16,475 nucleotides of DNA from Patescibacteria group bacterium (GTDB lineage Bacteria > Patescibacteriota > Minisyncoccia > Phycocordibacterales > PALSA-1337). Below the pieces are notes generated by a model, which had not been told where the DNA came from, did no database searches, and saw nothing but the letters and a program-made list of their open reading frames with translations. Of this stretch, positions 1 through 7,430 are shown piece by piece. Location: assembly GCA_004298345.1 (NCBI GenBank), contig SCTV01000033.1, positions 1 to 16,475 of the forward strand, read 5' to 3'. A program made the position numbers and the translations under genes. Position 1 is the stretch's first letter, and every line of letters begins with the position of its first letter.

Positions 1-141
1 AGGGAAATAACTGCCGGACTTTTAGATAAAATGCCTATGACGTATGTCTGTGGCCCCACTGGCTTTGTCGAGGCGGTTGCAAACACTCTAGTCGAAATAG
101 GTATGAACCCTCACGAGATAAGAACAGAGAGATTTGGGTAA
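1..141 (+). CDS. C-terminal end of a ferredoxin/flavodoxin reductase-like oxidoreductase (5' partial)
   Basis: Reading frame 1 is open from the first base and gives 46 residues before a TAA stop at 139-141. The fragment contains VCGPTGFVEAVA followed by IRTERFG at the very end. This is the usual last strand and helix of the NAD(P)-binding lobe of the ferredoxin-NADP reductase superfamily, where the CGP loop sits beside the nicotinamide and flavin and the terminal ERFG closes the protein. By family knowledge the complete protein would pass electrons between NAD(P)H and an acceptor through FAD, but the FAD-binding half is outside the window, so the substrate cannot be named. The stop codon is the first base triplet of a perfect palindrome that probably acts as its terminator. 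Confidence 0.7.
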   Translation, partial: REITAGLLDKMPMTYVCGPTGFVEAVANTLVEIGMNPHEIRTERFG

Positions 142-176
142 AATCATATATAAGCTATAGCTTATATATGATTTTA
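139..176. terminator. Perfect 38-nt palindrome overlapping the stop codon of the oxidoreductase gene
   Basis: Positions 139-176 read the same on both strands (centre 157/158). The arm begins TAAAATCATATATAAGCTA. The TAA stop of the upstream gene is the first three bases of the arm, and the arms end in runs of T on either strand. A bidirectional intrinsic terminator fits, although the stem is AT-rich. Because it is perfectly symmetrical it could also be a protein-binding operator or form a cruciform. Confidence 0.5.
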
Positions 177-189
177 GGAAGAAAATACA

Positions 190-235
190 AATTATAATCC
201 CCCGAAAATTAGTAAATTTTCGGGGGATTATAATT
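190..235. terminator. Perfect 21-bp stem-loop, probable terminator
   Basis: Arms 190-210 and 215-235 are exact reverse complements around the 4-nt loop AGTA. The stem has a GC core (CCCCCG/CGGGGG) flanked by AT pairs. On the minus strand it is followed by a T-rich stretch (TTTGTATTTTC), so it fits best as the terminator of the serS-ftsQ transcript arriving from the right. On the plus strand it would back up the palindrome at 139-176. Confidence 0.55.
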
Positions 236-290
236 CAAAATCTCTCTCAAAATCCCTTTTCTTCTGTTTTTACAATATGGCTCTGTATAG

Positions 291-333
291 GCTTATTCAA
301 CGGCTCATTAAGCTGATGAGCCGTTGAATAAGC
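291..333. repeat. 18-bp stem-loop carrying a motif repeated after topA
   Basis: Arms 291-308 and 316-333 pair perfectly around the loop TAAGCTG, and the flanks (CTGTA and TACAG) can extend the stem. No T run follows directly on either strand, so it is not a textbook terminator. The 17-nt segment at 298-314 (CAACGGCTCATTAAGCT) recurs exactly at 7369-7385, where it again forms one side of a hairpin just after a gene. It lies 21 bp beyond the ftsQ stop codon. Confidence 0.6.
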
Positions 334-354
334 TACAGAATTCATAGTAAAATA

Positions 355-1203
355 TTACTTCCTCGGCTTTGAGTAAATTTTGTTGCCAAATCGAAAATCA
401 AGATACTCAACACTAGCGAGATATTTTTGGATAGTACTCGAAGCGGTTTGGTCGCTTATAAAAGTATTAAACGCTGAGAGACTTTTTGTGTACGGCTGAG
501 TGATACTAAATCTGAGTACCGTTGGGGACAAATCGGCTTTGCCTAAAACATACATATCGACATCTCCATCATAGACCCTGATGTGTTTGGTTTCTACACC
601 CACCGAAACGAGAGTGCGGACAAATTGATCGAGGTTACGAAAATCTACGACAGGTAGATAATGCGCTCCCAAGATATTGCCATTACCGATAGCTCCACCA
701 TAATAGTGCATATATACGTCATTCGAAAAGACTGGTGATTCTGCATAAACGAGCCCCAAAGAATCTATAAAATAACATTTCGCATTATCGAGGGAAGAGA
801 CGGTGACATGACTGCCACACCACAAAGCATAAGGGCTACGCTCTTGCACAGAGATACTGACCCCCCGCAACCCATCACGTTTTATTTCTACCGATAGTAT
901 TTTTAAAAAAGTACCATGGAGAATAGATACAATTTCTTGTTTTGGATAAAAAAGAGTGTTATTTCGAGGGATTACATATAAATATGAGCCAGTGAGGACT
1001 TTTTCTACCACACCTTTAACTTCGGATTCAGATAGGGACACGGCACCAGTAACGCGAATAGTGTCGATGCGGAAATTTGGTTGATGAAATATAAAAATAA
1101 TACTACCCACAATACAAACGACTGAAATGACAGAGACGATCAGTCGCTGAAACATTACTTTCTTACGTTTCTCTGCAAGTTTTTTAGTTGGGGTGTACGC
1201 CAT
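355..1203 (-). CDS. ftsQ: Cell-division protein FtsQ/DivIB
   Basis: This is a 282-residue bitopic membrane protein of the FtsQ/DivIB family, the divisome scaffold that links FtsB-FtsL to septal peptidoglycan synthesis. A basic cytoplasmic N-terminus (residues 1-19, rich in Lys and Arg) is followed by one transmembrane helix (about 20-40). An FtsQ-type POTRA domain starts at FRIDTIRVTG (44-53) and runs to about 121. The extracytoplasmic FtsQ beta domain then contains ERSPYALW (121-128) and CYFIDSLGLVY (143-153), both typical of the family. Length is normal. The ATG at 1203 is directly upstream of the basic N-terminus. It lies 66 bp downstream of serS on the same strand and is probably cotranscribed; an AGGAGA sits about 20 nt upstream, too far to be a normal ribosome site. 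It is the usual final gene of a division cluster, but the neighbours here are not mur/fts genes. Confidence 0.85.
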   Translation of the reverse strand: MAYTPTKKLAEKRKKVMFQRLIVSVISVVCIVGSIIFIFHQPNFRIDTIRVTGAVSLSESEVKGVVEKVLTGSYLYVIPRNNTLFYPKQEIVSILHGTFLKILSVEIKRDGLRGVSISVQERSPYALWCGSHVTVSSLDNAKCYFIDSLGLVYAESPVFSNDVYMHYYGGAIGNGNILGAHYLPVVDFRNLDQFVRTLVSVGVETKHIRVYDGDVDMYVLGKADLSPTVLRFSITQPYTKSLSAFNTFISDQTASSTIQKYLASVEYLDFRFGNKIYSKPRK

Positions 1204-1269
1204 GGTTTAATCAGGTTTTTTAAATTATTCTCCTTTTATCAAAAGAAAAATCGTTCAACTCAAAAACCC

Positions 1270-2544
1270 CTATACCTTTTTAGCAATCACCGTCTTCCCT
1301 CCCATGTATTTCTGGAGTACCTGTGGAATCAGAATAGAACCATCAGCTTGCTGGAAATTTTCTACCAATGAGACAAGGATGCGTGGGGTCGGGATGGCGG
1401 TACTATTAAGTGAGTGGGCGTAGCGCATTTTACCAAGAGAATCTCGGTAGCGAATGTTGAGTCGGCGAGTTTGGAAATCATGGAAGTATGAGGCGGAGCT
1501 GATCTCGCGATAGGTATTTTCGTTTGGCACCCAAAGCTCTATATCATATTTCTTTACCTGACCGAGGCCAAGGTCGCCACCACAGTTGACCACCGTATGA
1601 TATGGGATACCGAGAGACTCGATAAACTCCTCAGTGTTTCTATTTACTGCTTCGTGCTGTGCGACTGACTCAGTATGACTCGCTTCACAGAGAACCACCT
1701 GCTCTACTTTGAAAAATTCATGCACGCGAATGAGACCTTTTACATCTTTACCGTGACTTCCCGCCTCTCGTCTAAAACATGGAGAAAAAGCTAAATATTT
1801 TTTAGGTAAATCTTTTTGCTCGAGTACTTCGTCACTATGAAAAGCCATGGTCGCCACTTCACCAGTACCAGCGAGAAAATCATCGTCTTGTGTCTTGTAC
1901 AAATCCTCCTCACCCTGTGGCAAATATCCGGTACCAAAAAGTGTTTCCCTTCGTACGAGCGATGGCACAATCATCGGAGAAAAATCACGCTTCAAAAAGA
2001 AATCCATTGCGTACTGCCAGATAGCCAGAGACAAAAGTGCTCCATCATTTTTTAAAAAGTATCCACGAAAGCCAGCCACTTTGGTACCACGGTCAAAGTC
2101 AGCCATATCGAGATTTTGCATGAGCTCAATGTGCCCTTTTGCAGGAAAAGTAAATGTCGGCTTTTCTCCCCAAGTCTTTACCTCTTTGTTATCAGCATCG
2201 CTCGCACCTTCTGGTACAGACATATCAGGAATGTTGGGCACCTGAAGCATCAGTGTCTGCCATTTTTTCAAAATAGTTTTGAGCTCAGCCTCTGCCTTTT
2301 CGAGGTCCTCTTTTACAATCTTCATCTCCGTGATCATCGACATCTTGAGGGTATGATCAGCCACTCCGACTATCTTTTGACTAAAGGCATTTTGCTCCGC
2401 TCGCTTTGCGTCTGTCTTTGCAGTCAGCTCGCGGCGTGTCGCATCGAGAGCAATGAGCTCAGAGACATCAAATTTGATATGTTTTTTCTTTGCACCGAGA
2501 TCAATCAGATCTTTGTTTTCGAGAATAAATTTTATATCCAACAT
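1270..2544 (-). CDS. serS: Serine--tRNA ligase
   Basis: This class II aminoacyl-tRNA synthetase (424 aa, normal bacterial length) charges tRNA-Ser, using ATP and serine. The N-terminal 110 residues form the antiparallel coiled-coil arm that recognises the long variable arm of tRNA-Ser. In the catalytic core, TGEV (227-230) matches the serine-binding TxE loop. Motif 2 is CFRREAGSHGKDVKGLIRVHEF (begins 256). KKYDIELWVP (331-340) and YREISS (345-350) precede motif 3, SLNSTAIPTPRI (378-389). Motif 3 departs from the common LNGSGLAxGR form but keeps the ATP-binding arginine (R388) and resembles the LN-A/S-T variant seen in eukaryotic-type SerRS. The ATG at 2544 follows a TATGAT -10 box by 6 nt, so the mRNA is probably leaderless. 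ftsQ follows on the same strand. Confidence 0.95.
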   Translation of the reverse strand: MLDIKFILENKDLIDLGAKKKHIKFDVSELIALDATRRELTAKTDAKRAEQNAFSQKIVGVADHTLKMSMITEMKIVKEDLEKAEAELKTILKKWQTLMLQVPNIPDMSVPEGASDADNKEVKTWGEKPTFTFPAKGHIELMQNLDMADFDRGTKVAGFRGYFLKNDGALLSLAIWQYAMDFFLKRDFSPMIVPSLVRRETLFGTGYLPQGEEDLYKTQDDDFLAGTGEVATMAFHSDEVLEQKDLPKKYLAFSPCFRREAGSHGKDVKGLIRVHEFFKVEQVVLCEASHTESVAQHEAVNRNTEEFIESLGIPYHTVVNCGGDLGLGQVKKYDIELWVPNENTYREISSASYFHDFQTRRLNIRYRDSLGKMRYAHSLNSTAIPTPRILVSLVENFQQADGSILIPQVLQKYMGGKTVIAKKV

Positions 2545-2550
2545 TCCGTC

Positions 2551-2580
2551 ATCATACCAAAAATGATATAATTAATCCAA
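2551..2580 (-). promoter_or_regulatory. serS promoter, extended -10, leaderless start
   Basis: On the minus strand TGGTATGAT (2551-2559) is an extended -10 element. TTGGAT (2575-2580) is a possible -35 box with an 18-bp spacer. Only 6 nt separate the -10 box from the serS ATG at 2544, which puts the expected transcription start on or next to the A of ATG. The -35 box overlaps the dprA start codon on the other strand. Confidence 0.5.
2564..2572 (+). promoter_or_regulatory. dprA promoter, consensus extended -10, leaderless start
   Basis: TGATATAAT is a perfect extended -10 element (TG, one base, TATAAT). Seven bases separate it from the dprA ATG at 2580, so transcription should begin at or just before the start codon. 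No good -35 box is visible, as is usual when the extended -10 is strong. It lies inside the spacer of the opposing serS promoter. Confidence 0.55.
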
Positions 2581-3443
2581 TGGTCCACCTCATACGAAAA
2601 CTGCGGGTAAAAGAATTCCCTGAAGCATTATGTGAAATCACTGACCCTCCTGCCGAGCTTTACCTACAGGGTGTACTTCCCAAAAAAGATAATAAAATCC
2701 TCTGTGTGGTCGGCTCACGCAAATTTAGTACTTATGGCAAAGAGGCTTGCGAGAGTATTATTGCAGGGCTGGCTGGCTACCCCATTACTATAGTATCGGG
2801 GTTGGCGCTCGGTATCGATAGTATTGCGCACAAAGCAGCACTTTCGGCTGGACTTCAAACCCTCGCCGTCCCCGGCTCGGGTCTCGATCCAAAAGTCTTG
2901 TACCCGAGAAGCAACCTCGTGCTCGCCGAGAAAATCCTCGAAGCTGGTGGTGGGCTACTTTCAGAATTTGACCCGATGTTTCGCGCGACGCCGTACAGCT
3001 TTCCTCAGCGCAACAGGATTATGGCTGGGCTTTCTCATGCGGTGCTCATCATCGAAGCTGAGCTCAAGTCGGGTACGCTCATCACGAGCAAATTTGCGAC
3101 CGAATACAACAGAGATGTCTTTGCGGTACCTGGATCTATTTTTTCTAAAACCTCAGATGGCCCACACATGCTGATCCGGCTCGGAGCAACACCGATACGT
3201 AGTAGCAAAGATGTGCTAGAAGCTTTTGGGTTTGATACACAAGAAAGCTTGCCTTTTGAGGAGCGTTACGCTGATGCTTCAACTGATGAAATGAAGGTGA
3301 TCACCCTCCTCGCCTCACCCAGTAGCAAGGGCGACCTCCTCCACTCGCTCGATATGCCTATCCGCGATGCCAACACCCTCCTTTCAATGATGGAGATAAA
3401 GGGAATGATTTTGGATCGAGGCGGGGAGATACGGTTGATTTAG
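2580..3443 (+). CDS. dprA: DNA-processing protein DprA (Smf)
   Basis: DprA loads RecA on incoming single-stranded DNA during natural transformation; this one has 287 residues. The Rossmann-like DNA-binding core is complete: VGSRKFSTYG (44-53), SGLALGID (73-80), the phosphate-binding loop PGSGLD (98-103), LSEF (127-130), FPQRNR (141-146) and SGTLIT (164-169). Residues 225-287 are a C-terminal winged-helix domain (DprA_WH, DML1-like). The N-terminal SAM-like domain of longer DprA proteins is absent or minimal, since the core starts at about residue 35. The ATG at 2580 is fixed by the -10 box 7 nt upstream. The gene diverges from serS with 35 bp between start codons and ends 18 bp before the convergent hydrolase gene. 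GC content is visibly higher than in that neighbour. Confidence 0.93.
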   Translation: MVHLIRKLRVKEFPEALCEITDPPAELYLQGVLPKKDNKILCVVGSRKFSTYGKEACESIIAGLAGYPITIVSGLALGIDSIAHKAALSAGLQTLAVPGSGLDPKVLYPRSNLVLAEKILEAGGGLLSEFDPMFRATPYSFPQRNRIMAGLSHAVLIIEAELKSGTLITSKFATEYNRDVFAVPGSIFSKTSDGPHMLIRLGATPIRSSKDVLEAFGFDTQESLPFEERYADASTDEMKVITLLASPSSKGDLLHSLDMPIRDANTLLSMMEIKGMILDRGGEIRLI

Positions 3444-3461
3444 TTTTTGAACAAAACTTCA

Positions 3462-4115
3462 TCAATAGCCGACGATTTCAAAATCTTGATTGTTTCTAGT
3501 TAAAACAGCAAATAAATAGTCAGGGGTGATTATTTTGGGCTTATCGCTTATTTCAATCATCCCATTATTTTCTAATTGCCGAAAGATTAAATCTGCACAG
3601 GATACTTTTTTATCATTGTTTTCTGAAAAGCCAAAAGTGTATTCCGAATTATTTGCAACATCTTTTAAACCATCAACTACCGTATTTAATTTGTTCCCAT
3701 ATTTTCTCGGTCTTATTATCACTAATTTTTCTACACCACCATCTAACCAGTCAGTTTCTTTTAGCTTACTCACCTTTATTTCATCAGCTTTGCTCCTTTC
3801 ATTACCTATCGCTTCTACGATATAACCGTCTCCTAGGTAAAGAGCGGTGTGTGTAAAATATGGGTGAAATAATCTATTCACTAAATCCACGCGCTCTGTA
3901 ACATATCTACGAATCAAAATATCTCCAGCAATGAGATTACAGCCCTCTAATGACTCACAACCTGATTTTACCTGAAACAGAGATTCTTGTACCTGCTCTT
4001 TTGATAGTCTAAAAAGATTATTTTGTATATCTTTGTAATAATAAAAACCATATAAGATCAAGAATAAAAAGCAAAAAACACCAATAATACTGAGATAGTG
4101 TTTTTGCGCATTCAT
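3462..4115 (-). CDS. Membrane-anchored permuted NlpC/P60-type (YiiX-like) cysteine hydrolase
   Basis: The 217-residue protein has an uncleaved-type signal anchor (about residues 8-27) and an extracytoplasmic domain. The order of conserved elements is GDILIRR (64-70), FTHTALYLGDG (87-97, with H89), VEAIG (100-104, with E101) and, near the end, VSCADLIFRQL (171-181, with C173). A His before the Cys is the circularly permuted papain-like arrangement of the YiiX/YebB (DUF830, Peptidase_C92-like) branch of the NlpC/P60 superfamily. By family knowledge these enzymes cleave or transfer amide or thioester bonds on cell-wall peptides or lipids. The substrate here is unknown. It starts 6 bp after the stop of the upstream cysteine-rich membrane gene and is probably cotranslated with it. 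The sequence is AT-rich compared with dprA and topA, which suggests transfer. The family call is fairly sure and the function is not. Confidence 0.65.
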   Translation of the reverse strand: MNAQKHYLSIIGVFCFLFLILYGFYYYKDIQNNLFRLSKEQVQESLFQVKSGCESLEGCNLIAGDILIRRYVTERVDLVNRLFHPYFTHTALYLGDGYIVEAIGNERSKADEIKVSKLKETDWLDGGVEKLVIIRPRKYGNKLNTVVDGLKDVANNSEYTFGFSENNDKKVSCADLIFRQLENNGMIEISDKPKIITPDYLFAVLTRNNQDFEIVGY

Positions 4116-4121
4116 TTCGTA

Positions 4122-5072
4122 TTATTTAGATAGGCCCCTCACGACATCCCTACACTTTTGATTATTATCTCCTCCGTAGACAGAACCACAGATGTCTATG
4201 CTTGGATATTTTTGTGACTTTTCTATCCAACAAGATTTCATTTTTCGATAATTCTCTTCTTCGTTGGAAGTTCCACTCTCTTTATCATAGTAATTTTTGT
4301 ACTCTTCACATCTGTCCTTGCTCTGATAAACACTTGCCATGGTCTGTGTACAAATGTTTTTCGAACTCTCTGTTGTCGCCCAAGAACAAACATCTTTGCC
4401 TGGATTTTTATCTATTATTCCCGTCCAAACTTTTTCTATACAATGATACGATCTCCCACCATAATCAGGCGCACTATCACATATCTGAAAAATCTCTGAA
4501 AAGTCTTTACTGCTATTAATACTCAACTTCTCCTTAAAAGATGCGTCCACCGCCAACAAGTAACCGATGAATCCAACTCCAACCACAAGTAATACAATCT
4601 CAATCCACAAGAAAGATAGGACTACTTTTACATTCCACTTGGCAAAATATATTCCCAAAGCATATAAAATAGCAAAAATAATAGCGCCGGCTATGATTGG
4701 TATATCAATAAAGTTACAAAACTTGCCCGTGCAAGTAAAAAAGTGCACCAAAGAAAAAAGTGCGACTAAAGATGGAATACCGTATCCAATAAGATGCTTC
4801 CACCCAACCGTTAATTTAGAAATGATAATTGGGACTACACAAATTAAAATCCAAATTATTAATATCCAAACATTTTGTGTGCCAAACCCTACAAATGGTT
4901 TAACAAGATACTCGCCAATAGAATCATACCTGTCATAGCTATATAACTCATTTATAATAGCCACTAAATATATTCCGATGTTTGCCAAGATAACCAGCCA
5001 CCAAATATACATAGGTCTTTTGTCTTTGGGCACAGGAACTTGCTGAGAAACACTATTGTTGATATTTTCCAT
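4122..5072 (-). CDS. Five-helix membrane protein with eight-cysteine C-terminal domain, unknown function
   Basis: I do not recognise this 316-residue protein. After a polar, basic N-terminus it has five predicted transmembrane segments (about 22-42, 66-86, 93-113, 123-144 and 150-175). A hydrophilic tail (180-316) follows with eight cysteines at 198, 211, 229, 241, 255, 281, 295 and 307. With Lys/Arg at the N-terminus (inside) and an odd number of helices, the tail should be outside, where four disulfides could form. A longer frame extends to 5246, but I chose the ATG at 5072 because it removes an unlikely N-terminal stretch and sits 9 nt after a TATACT -10 box. It is followed by the permuted NlpC/P60-type gene after 6 bp, so the two probably act together at the cell surface. 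Base composition is AT-rich. Confidence 0.65.
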   Translation of the reverse strand: MENINNSVSQQVPVPKDKRPMYIWWLVILANIGIYLVAIINELYSYDRYDSIGEYLVKPFVGFGTQNVWILIIWILICVVPIIISKLTVGWKHLIGYGIPSLVALFSLVHFFTCTGKFCNFIDIPIIAGAIIFAILYALGIYFAKWNVKVVLSFLWIEIVLLVVGVGFIGYLLAVDASFKEKLSINSSKDFSEIFQICDSAPDYGGRSYHCIEKVWTGIIDKNPGKDVCSWATTESSKNICTQTMASVYQSKDRCEEYKNYYDKESGTSNEEENYRKMKSCWIEKSQKYPSIDICGSVYGGDNNQKCRDVVRGLSK

Positions 5073-5081
5073 AATAAAGTA

Positions 5082-5110
5082 AGTATAGCGTACGGCATAA
5101 CTTGATACAA
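5082..5110 (-). promoter_or_regulatory. Promoter of the membrane-protein/hydrolase pair
   Basis: On the minus strand TTGTAT (5105-5110) and TATACT (5082-5087) are separated by 17 bp. The -10 box ends 9 nt before the ATG at 5072, leaving a leader of about 2-3 nt at most. This supports the short start over the upstream ATG. Confidence 0.45.
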
Positions 5111-5145
5111 TAGCATATTGTCGTACAGAAAAATTTGCCGTCAAT

Positions 5146-5175
5146 TTGCACAAAAATGTATTCCCGTGTAATACT
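5146..5175 (+). promoter_or_regulatory. topA promoter, leaderless start
   Basis: TTGCAC (5146-5151) and AATACT (5170-5175) are 18 bp apart, and TG at 5167-5168 gives an extended -10 (TGTAATACT). Six bases separate the -10 box from the topA ATG at 5182. Confidence 0.45.
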
Positions 5176-5181
5176 GTGCAT

Positions 5182-7356
5182 ATGAAACTACTGATCGTTG
5201 AGTCGCCGGCGAAAGCAAAGACTATTTCAAAATATCTTGACGGCAAGTATGTCGTGAAGGCTTCTGTCGGACATATTCGTGACCTACCAAAGAGTAATAA
5301 AAAAGCGATAGATATTGAAGCGGGCTTTGTACCGACCTATGAAATAAGTAAAGGTAAAGAAGCGGTAGTAGCGGAAATAAAATCACTCGCCAAAAAAGCC
5401 GATGAAATCCTCCTCGCAACTGACCCCGACCGAGAGGGTGAAGCGATCTCGTGGCACATCGCCGAGGCGACCGGACTGAAAAAACCAAAACGTGTTGTCT
5501 TTTACGAAATCACGAAAGACGCCGTCATTGAGGCAATCAAAAACCCACGAGAGATCGACCAAAATCTCCGCAAGGCTCAGGAAGCCCGACGTGTGCTCGA
5601 CCGACTCGTAGGCTACGACCTCTCTGGACTGATCTGGAAAAAAGTACGCTACGGTCTCTCAGCTGGCCGCGTACAGTCTCCTGCTCTCCGCATCATTATG
5701 GAGCGTGAACGGGAAATCCGCGCGTTTAAGTCTGAACAATTTTGGGTGATCACCGCCGATACAAAAACAGCAAATAAAATTGCCTTGCTTTTGACTTGCG
5801 CTGAAGAACCTCGAGACAAAAGCCTGGTAGAAAAAATCGTCGAAACTGGTAAAATAGATTCATGGATAGTAGTCGATGTCACCGAGACTGAAGCCAAACG
5901 ATCACCAAAAGCGCCTTTCATCACCTCGACCCTTCAGCAGACCGCGAGTACTCGTCTCGGCTTTGCTCCATCTCGCACTATGGGTGTAGCTCAAAAACTC
6001 TATGAAGCCGGTCTCATTACCTACATGCGTACCGATAGTACCAACCTCAGTGCGGTAGCCGTAGGACAAATCCTCTCTACTATTGAGAGTAAGTATGGCA
6101 AAGAGCTCGTAAGCCCTCGTACCTTTACCAAAAAAAGTAAAAACGCGCAGGAAGCACACGAGGCTATCCGCCCAACACATATGGGAAGTGATAATGCCGG
6201 AAACACTCCAGAGCAACAAGCACTCTATGCGCTCATCTGGCAACGTACCATCGCTTCACAAATGGCCGATGCAAAAATCTTGCGAAGTAAAATAGAAGTA
6301 GCGGTGGGAAGTGACACCACCATCCCCCATTTTTCTGCCAATGGCTCACGGACACTTTTTCCTGGCTGGCTTCTCGCTGACCCCGATGCTCGAGGTGAAG
6401 ACGTGGAACTCCCAAAAGTAACTGTGGGTGAAAAACTTACCTTTGTCGATATTCATACCGAAGAAAAATCTACCGAACCGCCTCCACGATACTCTGAAGC
6501 GGGTCTAGTCAAAGAGCTCGAAAAAAGAGGGATTGGCCGACCATCTACCTACGCGGCAATTATTAAAACGCTAGAGGAGCGTGGCTACGTAGAAAAAATA
6601 AATAAAGCCCTCTGTCCTACCGATACTGGCGACGTGGTCAGCACTTTTATCGAGGATAATTTTAAAGATTACATTAGTGACACCTTTACCGCCGAGATGG
6701 AGGACAAGCTGGATGATATTGCCAACGGTGATCGAACTTACGAGAAAACTCTGGGCGATTTCTACAAGCCGTTTTTGAAAGATGTAAAATCGAAAGAAAA
6801 ATCAGCAAAAATCACTGACATGGGTGAAGCTGACGCAAAACACATCTGTCCAAAATGTGGCAAGAGCATGATGATCAAGCTTGGTAAGGGCGGACGATTC
6901 CTTTCGTGCAAAGACTTCCCTGACTGCCTCGGTGCTCGTACCATAGACGGCGTAGAGCAGGCTGGACCAAAAGAAACCGGCGAAGCATGTCCGGAATGTA
7001 AAACAGGTAAGCTGATCGAGCGAGACGGAAAGTTTGGCCGATTTATTTCTTGTAATAAATACCCAAAATGTAAGTTTATTAAAAAAGATGCCGAGCTGGA
7101 GAGACAAAACTCTACCGGTGTCGAATGTCCGACTTGTAAGACCGGTGTGATGACCGAGCGCAAAGGACGCTTTGGACTTTTCTACAGCTGTTCAAATTAC
7201 CCAAAGTGTAAAAACGCAATCAAGGCCAAGCCGACTGGAAATATCTGCCCGATGTGTCAATCGCTGATGATGGATGGCACCAAAACTATCCCTGAGCGCT
7301 GCTCAAACAAGGTTTGCCCGAATCACAACCCCCACAAATTAGATAAGGTGAAGTAA
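5182..7356 (+). CDS. topA: DNA topoisomerase I (type IA) with four zinc ribbons
   Basis: The enzyme relaxes negatively supercoiled DNA by single-strand passage. The 724-residue protein starts MKLLIVESPAKAKTI, the canonical Toprim start. An upstream in-frame ATG at 5146 adds 12 unlike residues and lies on the promoter, so 5182 is preferred. The Toprim metal site is DPDREGE (81-87). The catalytic tyrosine is Y281 in ITYMRTDS. GRPSTYA lies in the central domain. The C-terminus carries three typical CxxC...C...C zinc ribbons beginning near residues 554, 602 and 648, plus a fourth, shorter one near 688 with the form CPMC...CSNKVC. All four seem able to bind zinc. The length is normal. The gene diverges from the AT-rich pair and converges on parB. 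Confidence 0.96.
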   Translation: MKLLIVESPAKAKTISKYLDGKYVVKASVGHIRDLPKSNKKAIDIEAGFVPTYEISKGKEAVVAEIKSLAKKADEILLATDPDREGEAISWHIAEATGLKKPKRVVFYEITKDAVIEAIKNPREIDQNLRKAQEARRVLDRLVGYDLSGLIWKKVRYGLSAGRVQSPALRIIMEREREIRAFKSEQFWVITADTKTANKIALLLTCAEEPRDKSLVEKIVETGKIDSWIVVDVTETEAKRSPKAPFITSTLQQTASTRLGFAPSRTMGVAQKLYEAGLITYMRTDSTNLSAVAVGQILSTIESKYGKELVSPRTFTKKSKNAQEAHEAIRPTHMGSDNAGNTPEQQALYALIWQRTIASQMADAKILRSKIEVAVGSDTTIPHFSANGSRTLFPGWLLADPDARGEDVELPKVTVGEKLTFVDIHTEEKSTEPPPRYSEAGLVKELEKRGIGRPSTYAAIIKTLEERGYVEKINKALCPTDTGDVVSTFIEDNFKDYISDTFTAEMEDKLDDIANGDRTYEKTLGDFYKPFLKDVKSKEKSAKITDMGEADAKHICPKCGKSMMIKLGKGGRFLSCKDFPDCLGARTIDGVEQAGPKETGEACPECKTGKLIERDGKFGRFISCNKYPKCKFIKKDAELERQNSTGVECPTCKTGVMTERKGRFGLFYSCSNYPKCKNAIKAKPTGNICPMCQSLMMDGTKTIPERCSNKVCPNHNPHKLDKVK

Positions 7357-7369
7357 GATCGAAAATTCC

Positions 7370-7396
7370 AACGGCTCATTAAGCTAGTGAGCTGTT
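7370..7396 (+). terminator. Hairpin after topA, copy of the motif at 298-314
   Basis: Arms 7370-7378 and 7388-7396 give nine base pairs (one G-U) around a 9-nt loop, followed by TTTAAT. The 17 bases at 7369-7385 are identical to 298-314. It begins 13 bp beyond the topA stop and may be its terminator, though the T tract is weak. Confidence 0.45.
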
Positions 7397-7430
7397 TAAT
7401 ATTGCCTATCTGATGGGTTTTTAATGTGAT

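Noticed and set aside
1816..2571. Several plus-strand ORFs opposite serS
   Set aside because: They are shadows of a well-supported synthetase gene, with no family motifs or start signals.
5222..7163. Minus-strand ORFs inside topA
   Set aside because: topA is continuous with all its motifs. The antisense frames are low in recognisable structure and carry no promoter.
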